A stretch of DNA of 64,000 nt from Augochlora pura (taxonomy: Eukaryota > Arthropoda > Insecta > Hymenoptera > Halictidae): the NCBI RefSeq assembly GCF_028453695.1, contig NC_135773.1, forward strand, positions 11,656,001 through 11,720,000. Reading direction: 5' to 3'. This document shows positions 41,007-54,100 of this stretch, piece by piece. The notes beneath the pieces were generated by a model. It had not been told where the DNA came from. It did not search any database and saw only the letters and a program-made list of their open reading frames with translations. Positions within the stretch are counted from its first letter, which is position 1, and each line of letters opens with the position of its first letter. The translations under genes were made by a program, and so were the position numbers.

Positions 41007-41486
41007 AGTCACTCGCCGGCCGCCGATGCAGTACGTTGTGATGGTGGTTTCTGCGTCTCCGTACATCTTCGTTCCGCAGAACTGTGTCCTAAATATTTAA
41101 TGCGTCCTCGCACACTTAACGCTTTGTCAACGCAGCTGACGGATTTTCTTTTCGCAAGAATGTCGTTCGCGATGCCGTTAAAACGGCTTTCCCGCGGTTT
41201 AAGCGATGTGTGATCAGTAAAAAAAAGTAGCAAAGAGAGAAGAAGGGAGAGGGATTCGTTAAAGATCACGTGAGATTACGGGAGTCTCGTGTAAATTAAC
41301 GGCAAACGTGCGATCTGTGTTGTGCTGTGTATTTTATAATATTCTTACGCAAAAGTGTTTATTCGTTACGTCCACTTGTTGCGCGCCTAAAGCACCCCTC
41401 TTTGTGTTCGTTGGATTAACCGGATTACGTGCGTCTTCGGAATGTTCTTTTCATCAATATAAAATCATCGTGAACGTTAAGAAGTG
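41007..41486 (+). other. Probable non-coding first exon of a gene extending rightward
   Basis: An arthropod initiator match, TCAGTC at 41005-41010 (A at 41007), starts a roughly 480-bp CpG-rich stretch ending at a strong donor, AAGAAGTG|GTAAGC (41486). Several short ORFs overlap but none looks like a protein I know. The simplest reading is a 5' UTR exon followed by a very long intron. The gene identity is not visible in this window. Confidence 0.4.
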
Positions 41487-44400
41487 GTAAGCATCCTTAT
41501 ATTACATCTTTGACATAAATGCGAATGAAACTCTTCTGCATTTTATATTGCAACAAAGGTCGCATAATCTGTAATTTCGCGGTTATACTGTTCAATATCA
41601 AGTCATTTGACGTTCCTCCAGGAGACGCCATACTTGAAAAGCGCGGGCAATCACATTTCGGATTATCATAGATGTCTGGAACGTTGCTTTCAAATCATTC
41701 TCGAGTTGATATTCTTCGAATTCTAAAACATAAAGCCATGTCATTGTATTCGGGTTCTAAAACTGTATTTAAACAAATATGTTCTGTAATTGCTGTGAAC
41801 TTTGTAGGATCGTTTTTCTTCTGTTACAACTCTCGACAAAAACTCTTAATACCTTCTTTTGCTGACTAATTGCGCTCGGATTAAACGAGCTTCTACTTCT
41901 ATGAAGAATAGTCGCATATATTCGCGTGTAAGGAATTCTCTATAGCGGACGTACGTCTTCAAATACGTATGCGTCTGTGCATACACATTTCGACGGCCAC
42001 CGTACGACAGCACGTCGTCGAGTGGAATGAGCCGTATGCTTTTAGTGCGACGAGGAAGGGCTGCAGGGTCGCTGGTGAGGTGAGGGCAATGGAAGGGAAG
42101 GGCAAATCGCGTGGAGTGATGGCTATTCAATTCTCTCTGTCGCGTTTTTTATGCAATTTGATCGTAAAAGAATGCTTAGCTTCTCAAGTAACATTTGAAT
42201 CGCAGCGAGAACTTAGAAAAATAATGTTAGGATTGGTTGCAGAACAATAAGTATAATATCCTCGTATTGTGCAGTTTTTACCGCATAATAAACTCATTCA
42301 ATCGATAGATATAAAGCAAGAACGATAAGCTCGGACTACGATATCCAAATAAAACTCCTTATTTAGGACATAAGTAACGATTGCTTTTTAATTCGTTCAT
42401 CATTCGCATTACGTGTGAGATCATCTCCAAGATTATTCAGAGTATTCATGAGCATCGAAATATTTCGGGTTTAAGATTGTACCGAGAAATTTGTAGTATT
42501 CTCCAAGGACTCTCAATTTCGAATAATATTCGAAGTATTTCGACGCGTCTCGAGTCCATCGCTGGTCGCGGGACGGGAAGAGGTTGCCCGCAAGGTGGGG
42601 GCACATTCCACAGCGGATGCGCATGCGCGCATTCTGACTTGCAGCACCCGCGCATTCGACCGCGTGTAGTCGGTGTTGTTGAGGTTAGCTTCTTATGGTT
42701 TCTATCTTGAAAAAGTAATCTCTGCAGAGTACATAAATTATATCCAATCACGCCTTCCGAATTAGGTAAATATTCTATGTACAATTTCGGCAATACTCTG
42801 ACGGGATATCAACTTTACAATTTCTTAGTGTTATAAAGCTACCTTCCTACACAACATAATACAATTTCACTCACACACACGCACCGTACACTACGAAAGA
42901 AGCATTCCTGTTTTTCTATCAAGTTACAATTAAAGTAGTAAGTAAAGTTTGAAGAATTTAAAACTTTGATAGTTGTATTCGTCGTGAAATTCATTACGGT
43001 AGCGGTTTCTGAAATGTTAACAAATGTTCGTTTTCGTCCACGCAACTTTTTAACATTCCGAAGAAACAGAAAGTAAATTGAAAGAGGTAAAATCAAACTA
43101 TTTGCAGCATTGTTTAACGTAAATACTAGTCCAACCTTCTGGCAGCAGGATATGGGACCCGGGGTATTCAAATCGCCACTTATTTAATTTTTGACAATTT
43201 AATGAAACAATGGAAAAAACAGAAAGACTAACAAGTATTGTAGTGTACAATATGTATTTTCAAAAATATATTATAAAAGTATCAATGTACGAAGGTGACG
43301 TAATCCTAAATAACATCAATAATGTAATTGTAAAAAAGGTCCCACCGTTCGAGGATTAATCATCTCATACTATCGATCATATGCATTCTTTTCGTCTTTG
43401 AGTGAGAATGCTGACACTACGTCTTTGCACCTATGTACATACGTTCTTTTCTACGTGATTTATTTACGTGGCGAGAATGCTCGTTTTTCGATGTGATAGA
43501 ACAAACTCTTCTAGGTTTCGCTATGCGCAATCGTAATAATACATAAATGTCTGTGAGTACACTGAACAGTTCCCTGATGTGATGTTCTCCTCAACTATGG
43601 TTTGCCGTGCTGAATGTTAATACGTAGAAGAAACGGTAGCCGTAACTATCTCTCGCTATTATACAATTCTAAAGCGGTTTTGTACGAGAAATATCGTCAC
43701 GGCCGGGGTCTATATGTGTTAACTCTCACAATAAGAGAGTAATTTCATTGTAGACATAAATTGCATGTACATAGCTACCTTTTTATACAAGCTAGAACGG
43801 AATGTAAATGAATGTTTACTAACACAGTTTTGGATAGTTAAAATTGCGTTTATTCTATATTGCCTCTAGTTGAAGATATATTATCTTTTTGTTCAAAATC
43901 TTACTTATTGTTGATCATTGTTCCCTTCATTGGAGGTAGGGTAATTGGACAGTGTAGATCATTTAAATAGACTGCAAAAAAAGTACGAATTTGAATGCAA
44001 AACACTGTCCACATCGACTACAACGAATCAATTCCTTCTTCTGACAATATTGATGTTTCTTCTGTTTCACTTGAACGTCATATATGCATTAAATACTTTA
44101 CTGTATTCATAAGCATGGGTCGAAATGGACCCTGATCACGCTACTTTAGGTGTGCATATCATCTTCGCAGTGCTGAACTTCATTTATCGCCGCGATTGAA
44201 TTTCATCCGCTCGTATGTAGTAAAAATCCAATGTATCTACAGTGTAGCACATGGAATTCGCAAGCAGCCATCTTTATCGGCACTGTGTCTTTCCTGTTTG
44301 CGTCCGACGGGCGCAGCGTACGCCCGAAAAGTTGTGTGAATTTTGGTCATAAGTTTGTAGAATGATCCCGTGTACCCTTCGTTCGTATATTTTGCGTAGC

Positions 44401-46600
44401 TGCGTAGGTATGCAAAAAAGATGGTGAGGAGGGTGTACGGTTCGGTTCTTTCGTTCCGTGTAAAACCGCACGACGACGACGCGACGCGGGGACGCGGTGC
44501 CTGCATGCATGACCAAGTGTTCACGATATCGTAAGTTATTGCTCCCCGTGTCATACCGGCCGCGTTGCCTCCGCAACTCTCACACCCTCGTCTCGCCTTG
44601 CACTTTTGTATGTTTGTCCAGCGTAAATATCGCTCGTGCAAAATACTTTTCGAGGCTGCGATGGAGGCCGCTGCGCCAGGGCAAATAATATCCGGGCATC
44701 TCCTCGGCCGAGCGGCATCCGAGGGAACGTCCGAAGACCTTTGCTACGCAGCGTCGTATTTTCAGTTCCGACCGCGAACAAAATCTTCGTTCCCAGTGGT
44801 ATTTTGCATACCGCATAACTCGCACAATCGGACGATGCGCGAACGTTGAACGCGCGTTCCCGCGATGTATGCGAGGGTTCATTAAAATAATTAATCCCTT
44901 AGTTACGACCGAACTTTACGCGGATCGGCGAAACAAAGTACATACTGCAACAAAGTTTGGACCGGTTTTACGGGTCTTTTTGCACCGTGATTATTTCCCC
45001 TTCATTATCATTTTTGGGATCTATAGCCGGCAAAGACAACCTTAGTTTTTTTACATTCTTTATAATACAGATCTTATTGTACGCATGGAGATACAATAAT
45101 TCTTGTGTTGCCTTGTAATTTGATTTACAGCGACAGTCGTTCACAATCTTTTTCAAAAAACATAGAAAATTTGTATTTATTGTATTGTATGTTTGTAAAA
45201 CCTCTATCACTAGTTGAATTTCATTCCAGATTGGTACGAATAATGTATATGTTAAAATGAAATTATTGTATTAATAATATATATATACATATATGAATGT
45301 GCAACAGTGAGTGTGGCTGAATGTTATACAACATGTTTAGTTTCTGTTTTAAGCTTAGAATTTGAATTTCATTATGTTAAACATTTACAACCTGTTGCGT
45401 GATGCTGATGTTGAATTTTCAGCGTTCTGCTGGCAAAGATTTATTCTACGCGTAAAGAGAGCATGAATTTGGTCCAGGGAGGATCAGCTACATGTGTCAC
45501 GTACGATTTAGGCATGCCGCCGTGTGCGAGATTAACTATGCGATACCAGAACCGTAATGAATAATATCGCGATGATGTCACGATAGGTCTTCCTACGTGA
45601 TAGTCCGGTTTCTTATTTTTGGTGGTTCATCTCGAGAGAGGAAGGAAAAGAGATCCGAGGTAAAAGGAATTCGTATCCTGCGTTTTTCAACGAATCTTGC
45701 TTTTCGAGTAACAATCGTAAAACGATCAAATCGTGTTGGTCTAATTAATCAATCAGTTGTTGCAATCTCTTTGAAACGCGTGTAAGTTACTGTAATATCA
45801 CTGCATATATTTCATTTTCTTTATATTTTGTTTAAATACAACACTTTGTACGAGTATACTTGTCAAGAACAGCTAACTGGTTAATCAAGCGTATACATGT
45901 TCTCTCTTGTCTCTTGTGTTATTGCTGAACAACGCAAAGGGTGTGCAAGATGTGTCTGTCGCTCGAAAGCACGCATTTCGCGCGCGGATTTTTCGAGGAA
46001 ACAAAAAGTGTCGAGAATATCGTATAGGCCGGTCGATTCATGGTAAATATCAAGGAGGCAATTGTATAGCGTGTCCGTGGTGCAGTTAGGAATGCCTGAA
46101 TGATGGTTTCTCCGGCTGGCTTGCCGTCTTCGTTCTTATAATTTCCGAGGCACAATAACGATTCTGTCCTAACGATAAGTAGCGGTGCGTAGAAGGCTCA
46201 TCGCGAGTTTACGAGCAGCCTAGCCTGGAATCCATCATTTCTCTAGACTCCACTTAAAGTTCTGATCCGAGGACGTTTCGTGGAAGCAGTATACCGGCCG
46301 TGGCCATGATCCTCTCCAACATATTTTCACTTCTTCCGTTTCCACTCCACGGCCCGGTGAAAGAAAGTTAAATGGGTCCGGTCGGAATACCAGAGGGAAT
46401 TTGCGGAAAATCCCTCGTGGAAAAGAAGAATCGGCGCTGCATTCGTCGGTATATCCAAACGGAGCCTGGCGTCAACCATTAAATACCGGAATGGAATACC
46501 AGAGGTTACGGGAATGTTTCAGAGCAAAGCATTTAATTTGCGTTGCCGGATTTTTTTCACTTCGAGATACAATAGTTAGATATATGTAATAGCAATTGTG
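41487..46600. other. GC-mixed non-coding region, segment 1
   Basis: No defensible coding exon. Overlapping ORFs in several frames (for example around 44237-44880) track local GC content rather than domains. Items seen: an NRF1/Ewg-type palindrome at 42618-42628 and a 9-bp inverted pair GGACAGTGT / ACACTGTCC at 43947-43955 and 44002-44010. This is probably the first intron of the gene starting near 41007. Confidence 0.4.
42618..42628. promoter_or_regulatory. NRF1/Ewg-type palindromic site
   Basis: TGCGCATGCGC matches the consensus for NRF1 and its insect relative Erect wing (TGCGCATGCGCA) in 11 of 12 positions. It lies in a CpG-rich patch that may be an alternative promoter. Confidence 0.4.
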
Positions 46601-49600
46601 CGCGCAAAGTCTTCTTTATTCTTGTAATGTTCCATATTATGAATACGCATAGTTTGGATCCCTTTTCTCTTCTGTCTCGCAATCTGTACTTTCTCTCTTT
46701 TGTTCTGCTTTCATTTTACCATTTTGTATCTACATAGAATACTTTTTTGTATTTTACCAATATGTTACATGTTTCTCTTTTTCATTTGATTTTTTATAGT
46801 TTCCTTCGAATTTCTCTCCCTTTCTACGTGTAGTCCCTCGCGCGCCTTATTCTTTTTTCTTCGTCGTTACTTCTTTTCTCTTTCTCCAATTGTCCAGCTT
46901 CTCTACTTCTACAACCATTTTTCTCTTTCTTCGCTAGACCACCATTTGCAACGTTGCTCTTTGAGTCCCTCCGCCAGCTATCTGCTCAAACTTCTCGGTC
47001 ACTGGAAATTTACAAGTCGAGGATCAGAAAGCAATCAGACATTCCAAGGATGAGAGAACGAATTTCTTAAAAGCTCAAAACTATTAGGAATTCTTTAAGG
47101 GGTGGCACTTTGGTTGTCATCGGCGCGGTCAGCTCTACGGTGGATCACGAGTTTCCCCGGCTCGGCGCGTAGAAAATCGATTTTTCCTCTGGTCGGGCTT
47201 TCAGGTTTTTACGGTTATTAGAATGGCGCGCATACATGCACGTGCCGAAAGCGGTCGGCTGGATTCCGAGCTATTTCTCCCGAGGAAATCACAAAGAATG
47301 TGGTCGAAGGAAGGCGGAACGTGCGTGCAGGTGCCTCTGTTCCCGTCTTTCTTCCTCGTCGTGTCCAGGCCGCAACCCTCGCTCTTGTTGCCGCTCCTTT
47401 CTCTGTCCCCGCCAGCGGTGACCGGGACCTGTCTTCTTCGGTTCGGTTGTAAAAATTGCCTACGAGGGTCTAAATATTCGGAGGATACCACGGGGTGATT
47501 ATAATTCTTGGGCTGGAGTTGCCTCGAACGGAGGAATGCCGAGGGGCGGCTAAGACAAAGCGCGATCTCCCTCTTCGCCCTTTATCTCTTCAGCGCTGAA
47601 GATTAGTATCTATAGTCGGACGACAGATGGTCGTCGGTAGCTACACAGTCCAGATTCTATATAAAGTCTAGAGCCAGCTTTGTCTTGGTCTTCGTCCTTT
47701 GTCTTCGTCTCCGTCTGTTTTGTGTCCTTCTTCTAGTACTTCCACCCTCCCTCACTCGTTCGACTCTTTTTCACCTTTTAGATCTGCTCTTCTTTCTACG
47801 CTCTTCTTCCACCCTCTTTCTCTTATTTCACGCTCATAATCGATCGCTGCCTCGACTCGATCTTGCTCGACCGTTCGGTAAGAACCGGTAACGCGGGATC
47901 GCGGGTCACGACGCGAAATGAAAGTCTAATTAAGTCCAAGTCCGTCGTAAATATCGGCTACCCCTTTTTTCTTTTCATCGCACGCTCTCCGAACGTTACG
48001 CAACGTTATCGCGTTCCTTGCAAACTATTATTCCTTCTCGAATGTGTCAGCATTCGGTGCGTTCCTCCTAGGTTTCCGGAGAACTTGCGGATCGACAGAA
48101 TTCAAGTAAATGATCCAAGGATAATTTGTTCGCATTACGTTTCAGGAAATGCAATTAACTTTCCTGTTCTGTTAACTCGTTGAGTATTCTTTCAACCTCA
48201 TTACCTCCATATTTTACAAACTTTAGTCTCTCGGCGTCAGCGGCATATAGCTGTGCTTAAAATAATTCATTGCAATTATACCATCTGATTACAAATTATG
48301 CCTTATCATTTTCTATTGATTAATTTATATAATGAGGTTACGTTAATGTTATAAATCTATGAGAAATACAAGTTCGTATTTCCCACGTCTACCGTCGTTA
48401 AGGGATTGAAGTATAAACTAGGGTGTACTGAAAATATTCATTCTATTTCAGTGGCCTTCGAAGTCGGAATTCGTTGGTTTAGTCCGTAACTTTGCAGGAG
48501 GCAGCTGCGATTACCGAGCAGAGCTTGGGAACACCTGATAACAGTACCGGTGATCAGCGTCGATCGATCGGTTCGCAATCGTGCGTCCGCGACCAAGGAA
48601 ATTCGGTATACCGTGCTAACGGCTTTTACGAATTTTCGGTACTGGCACAGCTGATGTATTCTGGCTTAACACATGCTCCCGTTCTCTCGTAACCATGGCA
48701 GTTAGGCAGTCTGATGGAAACGTAATCACCGAGGAGAATATTGGGTCCGGCCGATCGGAGGCCGACCAACCTCTTTTCCCTATCCTCCTCTCGAAATTCG
48801 CATCGGCTGGGTATTCTCGCGAGCAAGCGAGCACGGGGTGCCCCGATTATCATAATTATATCTCGATGTGATGAGTCATACTCGGGCGTGGGCCTCATAA
48901 CACGAACAACGAGAGCGGAGGGTATCGTTTCGTATCCTCGGCTTTGAATCTTTCAGGTAGCTCGAAGAATCCCGCGTGAATTGGCTGCATCGTTCCTTCC
49001 CGCCTGTTATCTGGATCATGATTTTCATTTGTTTTAAGATACAGCTGGAGGTGGAAATCGGGAATGATTTCTTTTGGAAATTTATTTTTGTTGGAAAACA
49101 TTTATTCCGTGCAAAGTTCAAATAGAAAGGAAGTGGTGGTATTTTATTAGTCAAGAAGAGATGTCGGTAACCTGTTTAAGGCTGTGGATCAAAATCCGTC
49201 TTTTAGTGTCACAAGTGTATAAGTAACATTTAAGTAATTGTAATATGTTTTTAGACTTTCAACATAAAAATTCAAAATTGTAATCATAGTTATTGTAAAA
49301 ACAAATATAACTGCCAAATTATCAAATGGTTCAGTGAGTCGGGGATCGTAAGTTGTCGGCGTCTAGTCTAAGGTGTAATTGAATAGAATGATAAATAGTG
49401 ATAAATAAATAGTGATTTACAATTTTTCTTGAATAATAAAAAGATACAGCTTTCTTCAATGAATAGCCATACTCAGCATTTCTTGTATCGCTTAAAGTTC
49501 AAGGTTTATTTTTCAAGACATTGCAGTTTCGCTAGAATTCGGACACACGTTCCTAATTAAACGGTACTAATCCGATAAAACCAGTCCGTACAAATTTAGT

Positions 49601-51109
49601 TCCTTATCTAATGCAATTATTCTGCTCGGCAAAAGAATTGTCCATTATACCTATTTTTAATGTGACAATACGTCGCCGATTTCATTTTAACCGACTTGAA
49701 CTGTAAATGACCATTGAAAGGAGAATTAAAAGACGAAATCGTGTCAACAATGTAAACGTCAATGTTGCACCTTGGACGGGTATGTTAAAAAACGAGAACG
49801 AAAAAGAACAGGCACGAAGTGAGATTCGAAAGAAGTAAAGCAAAAAAGCAAACATGGCGTTGTGTTATCTGACGATGGGTTACCGAGGGCTAATTTACAA
49901 GGTCTGTAAACGCACGTAATCCTCTGTCGCAGAAAATACCGACGACTGTTAGTGATTCATTCGCTTCGAGCAATCACAACGTTACCGAATTCATCGGCAA
50001 ACAAGCTGAGGCGTATTGAAAAAAATCGCTGGCGAAGTAGAAACCAATGTTGCGTAAGCATAGACTCAACATCGAATTCCTAGAAAATACTTTTGTCATT
50101 TCAATTTGCAGTTTCGAACATTTCGCTTATAAAATGAAAGATTTATTGCTAAATGCCATACTATTGTTGATAAAATTCAACGAGTCACAAAAGTATCTAA
50201 GTTAGATAAGTTAGAGCAAAAAGTTATTAAAAAACTCTGACAATTTTTGCCAAAGAATTCTCTTATAAGAATTATAGCTTTTATTAAATATAACGAGGGA
50301 GGAGTCACAAAATATGAAGCATTAAATATCGGTCATTGAATTGCTATGCAATAATTTGTAGTTAAATGTGTTATCTATTACATGCATATTTTACATTTTT
50401 CTTATAAGCATAGATAATAAAGTTAAAAGGGACGTCATTTTTTAATTTTTGCATCATCTGAATCAATTCCAATTTTTGAAAACAATTTTTTGACCTAGTG
50501 AACTTCTTCTAAGATTTGAAAAATTTAGATTACTGGGCCCTATTATGAAATAATAGTGCCCTATCATTGCTGTCATTCACCAGCATCTTTTGTCACTGCA
50601 CGAGTGCATCGCGCGCATCCTTTCATAAGCAGTGCATCTTAGGCGTTCAGTTATTCGTTGAAGAAATCTTACGATCTCGACGATTGGGGTCGGTCTACTA
50701 TCCGAACAATCCGTGTCTTCCGATCGACGGCCGAGGTTTTGTCGCCGCGAGATCGCGAGAGAAAATTCAGTCCGCAAGAGAATTCGCATTTTCTTCGTTC
50801 GTGTGTACATTCGGTGACTTACGAGCGTCGTCCGGTGTATGTGTAACGTAGGATTTACAGAGAAGCGATGGTCGTGTCCGACCTGCATAATCCCGGTGCA
50901 CGATCCATAATGCATCGACGAGCACCGCCTGCCTGGTCACAATTTATAATTTATTGCCAAGTTACGAAGCTGCATCTCCCGCAGCTTCCTCCCTCCCCCC
51001 TACCTCCCCCTCTGTCTGTGCCCCTTACACCCCAGCCTCCCCCTTCGCCGTCTCAGGCACGCTGATTGTTGCTGCGAGTCTGGTAGTTAGAGCAGCTCCT
51101 CTCTGGCAG
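46601..51109. other. GC-mixed non-coding region, segment 2
   Basis: No convincing coding exon. The stretch 46660-46980 and then 47680-47840 is markedly pyrimidine-rich (CTT/CTC runs). A TATA-type motif lies at 47658-47666 between them. A further C/T-rich run occupies about 50985-51055. The acceptor-like TCTATTTCAG before 48452 could open a non-coding exon, but I cannot find a matching coding frame. Confidence 0.35.
47658..47666 (+). promoter_or_regulatory. TATA box candidate
   Basis: TATATAAAG, followed about 25-30 bp later by the start of a long pyrimidine-rich stretch, has the layout of a focused core promoter. No gene is attached to it by coding evidence. Confidence 0.3.
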
Positions 51110-51149
51110 GGGCACGTTGGAATTCCGTTTGATTTAAATGGCGCTCAAG
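51110..51149 (+). CDS. Possible micro first coding exon (Met-Ala-Leu-Lys)
   Basis: A C/T-rich run ends in CTCTCTGGCAG (51109). A 40-nt stretch follows, with an ATG in good context (TTAAATGG, ATG at 51138) and four codons, ending at a strong donor CTCAAG|GTAAGCG (51149). This could be a small exon carrying a start codon, or the end of a longer alternative first exon. Neither a partner exon nor the protein is in view. Confidence 0.2.
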
Positions 51150-54100
51150 GTAAGCGTTTCGATTGAATTTACGTCCATGACTTTTCCCCCGCGTCTCTCC
51201 TTATTTACCTACAAATATTACGGACGCGGAATCGCTACGCGTGTTGCGATCTGCACGTGTGGAAAACGCACGGGGTAGTTTTCGGTCATCGTCGGTATCA
51301 TTTTATGCGAAACACGTGATCGAAATCCATGTCGCTGTTGCTCAGACGGTATTTCGTTATCGTAGAACGTTCGTCGGGTGTTGTTGATTTATGGAGCCGG
51401 TTACATTTCTTTTCCTTTATTTATATATGATTACAAAAATTGAATATGACTCTTATTCGAAAAATGTAGAGTTAATGAATCCAAATCAAACGTACTTTAC
51501 AGTAACCCGCACCACTACCCTTTGTTTGTGTAGACTGAGGATCCACCCTTGGACGGCACGTTCCTTCATATAGGTGCGAAATTTTGCATAGTCAACTCCG
51601 GTATTGAAGAATCGCTGCTAGAAAAAGCATGGAACCGATTGTAGTCAAGTATTGCAGACATAGCTACACTTATGACCATTTTGTGAAAGCGGAAGTGTCT
51701 AGTATTATTTTGTACAGATTGACAAACTATCCTTATGTAGGGTGTTTCATCGTAACCAGACCGTGGATTTATATGTAAAATAAAAGCTGTTTGCAATAAT
51801 TACAAAATCCAAGAGCCTACATTAAAAATTAATTTTTCTTGTTAGTAACGGTTTTGAGGAAAGATGAAATAGTGTCTATTGACTATATAGTTATTGTATA
51901 TTTAAGGTATATTTAAAGAAATATATATCTATATATTTCTTATAGTTGCTCGAATACGATCTATGACAACCATACGGTAAAATATTTTGAACGTAATGTG
52001 CCGTAAACGATGTCCCTTGATAAGGCGATTACTCAGAAGCCCATCGCGAAAGTATCTCTCAATTTATGTGGTACCATCATTGATATTCCGTCGAGGAGCA
52101 CGACTCTTCTCGGGCCGAAGTTAGGGAGAACGTGCCATAGAAAGGAATTTATGCGAAGGGCTTGCGGTGTTCCGACCTTCACGGTCACGTTGCAGCCGGA
52201 CCTCAAACCGCACGAAGGTTATTCCGAACAATTCCACGCCTTGTCTCCGGCTTGCAGGACCGGGTCACAGAATAGAGCGACACTATTGTGAGGCTGCGAG
52301 CAGAAGGGTGCGCGCGCGTGCAGCGATTTTTATCGCGAGGCGACCGATACAAAAATTCCAACGGGATATTTAAAGGCATTCCATTGTTGCGGGACGTTCT
52401 TCTTTTCTTCTGGTTTTCACTCTGCACCCTGACGAATTCCTCGATCGTATCTGGATTGCGGACGTGTACGCAAATATTCATTTTTCTTGCCCGATTTACA
52501 GGGAATCGGGAGATACCGGTTTCTATATTTCGCTTAACATTACAGAATTGATTTAATGTACTAATTTTTATCGTATTCGTGTCGGGTTTTCGTTTTAAAA
52601 TTGTTGAAATCGTAAGAATTCTTTCATAGGAAGTGATTTAATTTTAATTTAGGGATACAGTAAAACTGGCGAAAGGTGTAAATAAATTTAAATCCTTGCG
52701 CTCTGTTATTTCGATTCATTTTTTTCCACACTTCCATTCAGTTATTAATGTATTAAATTCGTTTATATATTCCGGTTGCAAAAAGGAAGTTTCAAGAGTT
52801 TTGTCTTGTTGGTAATTTACTGTAACCGATACAATTTACTATAACTACTTATTGGCAATTTACTGTAAACTGATGGTTCAAGTTTAAGAAAAGTACCATC
52901 AGTGTTATTTAAGTCGGATTTCTTTGATACCGAAGTGAAGCCTCGTGAGGTTAAATACAAACTAAATCATGTGTAAACACCACAAGAAAGACATCGTCCG
53001 CGCCTAGATAATAGGCTGTTGGGTGCGACGGGCTAAAGAAATCATTTAATCGGTTAGCTATTACGACTACTTTCAAAAGTGATCATACTACCTAACGTAA
53101 ACGTTGTATACAAATTTTTCATAATAATTATTTTTTTCTTTCGTATTTATTCGTTTTTTTCGCCTTAGCCTCCAAGTATTGCGAACATCTTGACATGTAC
53201 GAATACATTTTAGTTTTCAATAAGATTGCAGTTTAAACAGCAGATTGTAATTATATTTTACGCCTGACGAGTGGTACTGGTCATAACAGAAAATGTTGCC
53301 ATCTCTTCACGACACTATCAAGTTTTATCACAACAGCTACTATGCCGATAAACGAGTTTAATAAAAAGCTTGATTTCTTTGAAAACACCGAATCATTTTA
53401 CTAATGTCACTGTATCTGTCGTATAATTTTGTTCTCTCTAACGTTTATTTAGTTCTGGATCATGCGTATTTCATTTTTCTAATTTAAAAGGGCATAGTAG
53501 CCCGTAACTAAATAATGATAATAATAATCATACACTTCTGTACTCGTCATAAACAGCTAACTGATTGATGAGAATAGAAAGGCGATGTCGAGCCATTTCG
53601 GGCACGGTATCGTCGATCGCTGGTGCACCGGTTTCGGCATGATTACAATTTCAGATCAATCCGTACATCAATGACCGTGCACAAATCCGTTTTACCGTAA
53701 ACAGTGAACAATGGCGGGTCGGGGGGATCGGCCGCGACAAAAATATCCGGCGGGAGTTCGAGGGCAGCGAATGCTCGGGGACCAATCCTCTCGCGATCGG
53801 TACGCGTCTCACTCGGTGGAAATGGTAAGGAACGCGAGAACTACTCGTTATGCATTCGAGCGGATAGGAGAGAAAAGAAGAGCGAGAGAGAGAGAGAGAG
53901 AGAGTGGAGAACGGATAGGGTACGAACGGATCGGGCTGTGGAATCATCGTGGATTCTGTTTCTTCGTTCTGCTCTCCGCCAGAGGATAAGGAAACCCGCT
54001 GGCAAGCCCGCGATCGTGCCTCGAACGGTTGTGAATGCCCGTACGTGCCAGAAACGAATAATGAACCCCGCGGTACGATCCACGATAAAACCTGATGCCG

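Noticed and set aside
42839..43171. 110-codon minus-strand ORF
   Set aside because: The translation is an odd mix with a Cys/Val end and no homology I can name. It could be a retroelement scrap, but nothing supports that.
44237..44882. ORFs of 76-134 codons in five frames
   Set aside because: The pattern of simultaneous open frames on both strands is a base-composition effect.
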